A stretch of 5,617 nt of DNA from Bacilli bacterium. GTDB taxonomy: Bacteria > Bacillota_I > Bacilli_A > RF39 > UBA660. Shown piece by piece: positions 5,612 to 5,617 of this stretch (positions are counted from its first letter, which is position 1; each line of letters begins with the position of its first letter). Position numbers and translations under genes: made by a program. Location of the stretch: the NCBI GenBank assembly GCA_028685275.1, contig JAQUEG010000051.1, forward strand, positions 1-5,617, read 5' to 3'. The notes under the pieces are model-generated. The model did no database searches, was not told where the DNA came from, and worked only from the letters and a program-made list of their open reading frames with translations.

Positions 5612-5617
5612 CTTATA

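Overview
The window carries the promoter-proximal part of an S10-type ribosomal protein operon, entirely on the minus strand. It holds eleven complete genes and one partial gene, in the standard bacterial order: rpsJ (S10), rplC (L3), rplD (L4), rplW (L23), rplB (L2), rpsS (S19), rplV (L22), rpsC (S3), rplP (L16), rpmC (L29), rpsQ (S17), then the 5' part of rplN (L14), which runs off the left edge. No plus-strand gene is supported.

The organism looks like an AT-rich member of the Bacillota, class Bacilli in the broad sense. I infer this from the low GC (about one third by eye), the strong AGGAGG ribosome sites before almost every gene, and proteins such as S10, S17, L29 and L16 that resemble remembered Bacillus-type sequences. 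The genetic code appears standard. Tryptophans I checked in S3 and L16 are TGG, and rplP ends in TGA. This argues against Mycoplasma/Spiroplasma (UGA = Trp). A standard-code mollicute-like lineage (Acholeplasma/Izemoplasma type) or an Erysipelotrichia-like lineage would fit, but this cannot be settled from the window.

Layout, in transcription order from the right edge: A-tracts (5595-5611) lie upstream of a good sigma-A promoter with an extended -10 element (TGATATAAT; -10 at 5553-5558, -35 at 5577-5582). An untranslated leader of about 123 nt follows. It is richer in GC than its surroundings (about 42%) and can fold into a long irregular hairpin (5475-5518) and a perfect 7-bp hairpin (5438-5456) just before the rpsJ ribosome site. 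The genes then follow with gaps of 0-51 nt. rplD and rplW abut exactly, rpsC overlaps rplP by 32 nt, and rplP overlaps rpmC by 14 nt. In these three cases the downstream ribosome site lies inside the upstream coding sequence, which suggests translational coupling.

All products are ribosomal proteins. S10, S19, S3 and S17 belong to the 30S subunit; L3, L4, L23, L2, L22, L16, L29 and L14 belong to the 50S subunit. L4, L22, L23 and L29 cluster around the peptide exit tunnel, and L2, L3 and L16 lie near the peptidyl transferase centre. This is core genome, and I see no mobile element, CRISPR array or novel defence-type system. The points most worth a second look are the structured leader, a 60-residue acidic tail on L3, an atypical tunnel-hairpin tip in L22, and the long rpsC/rplP overlap.
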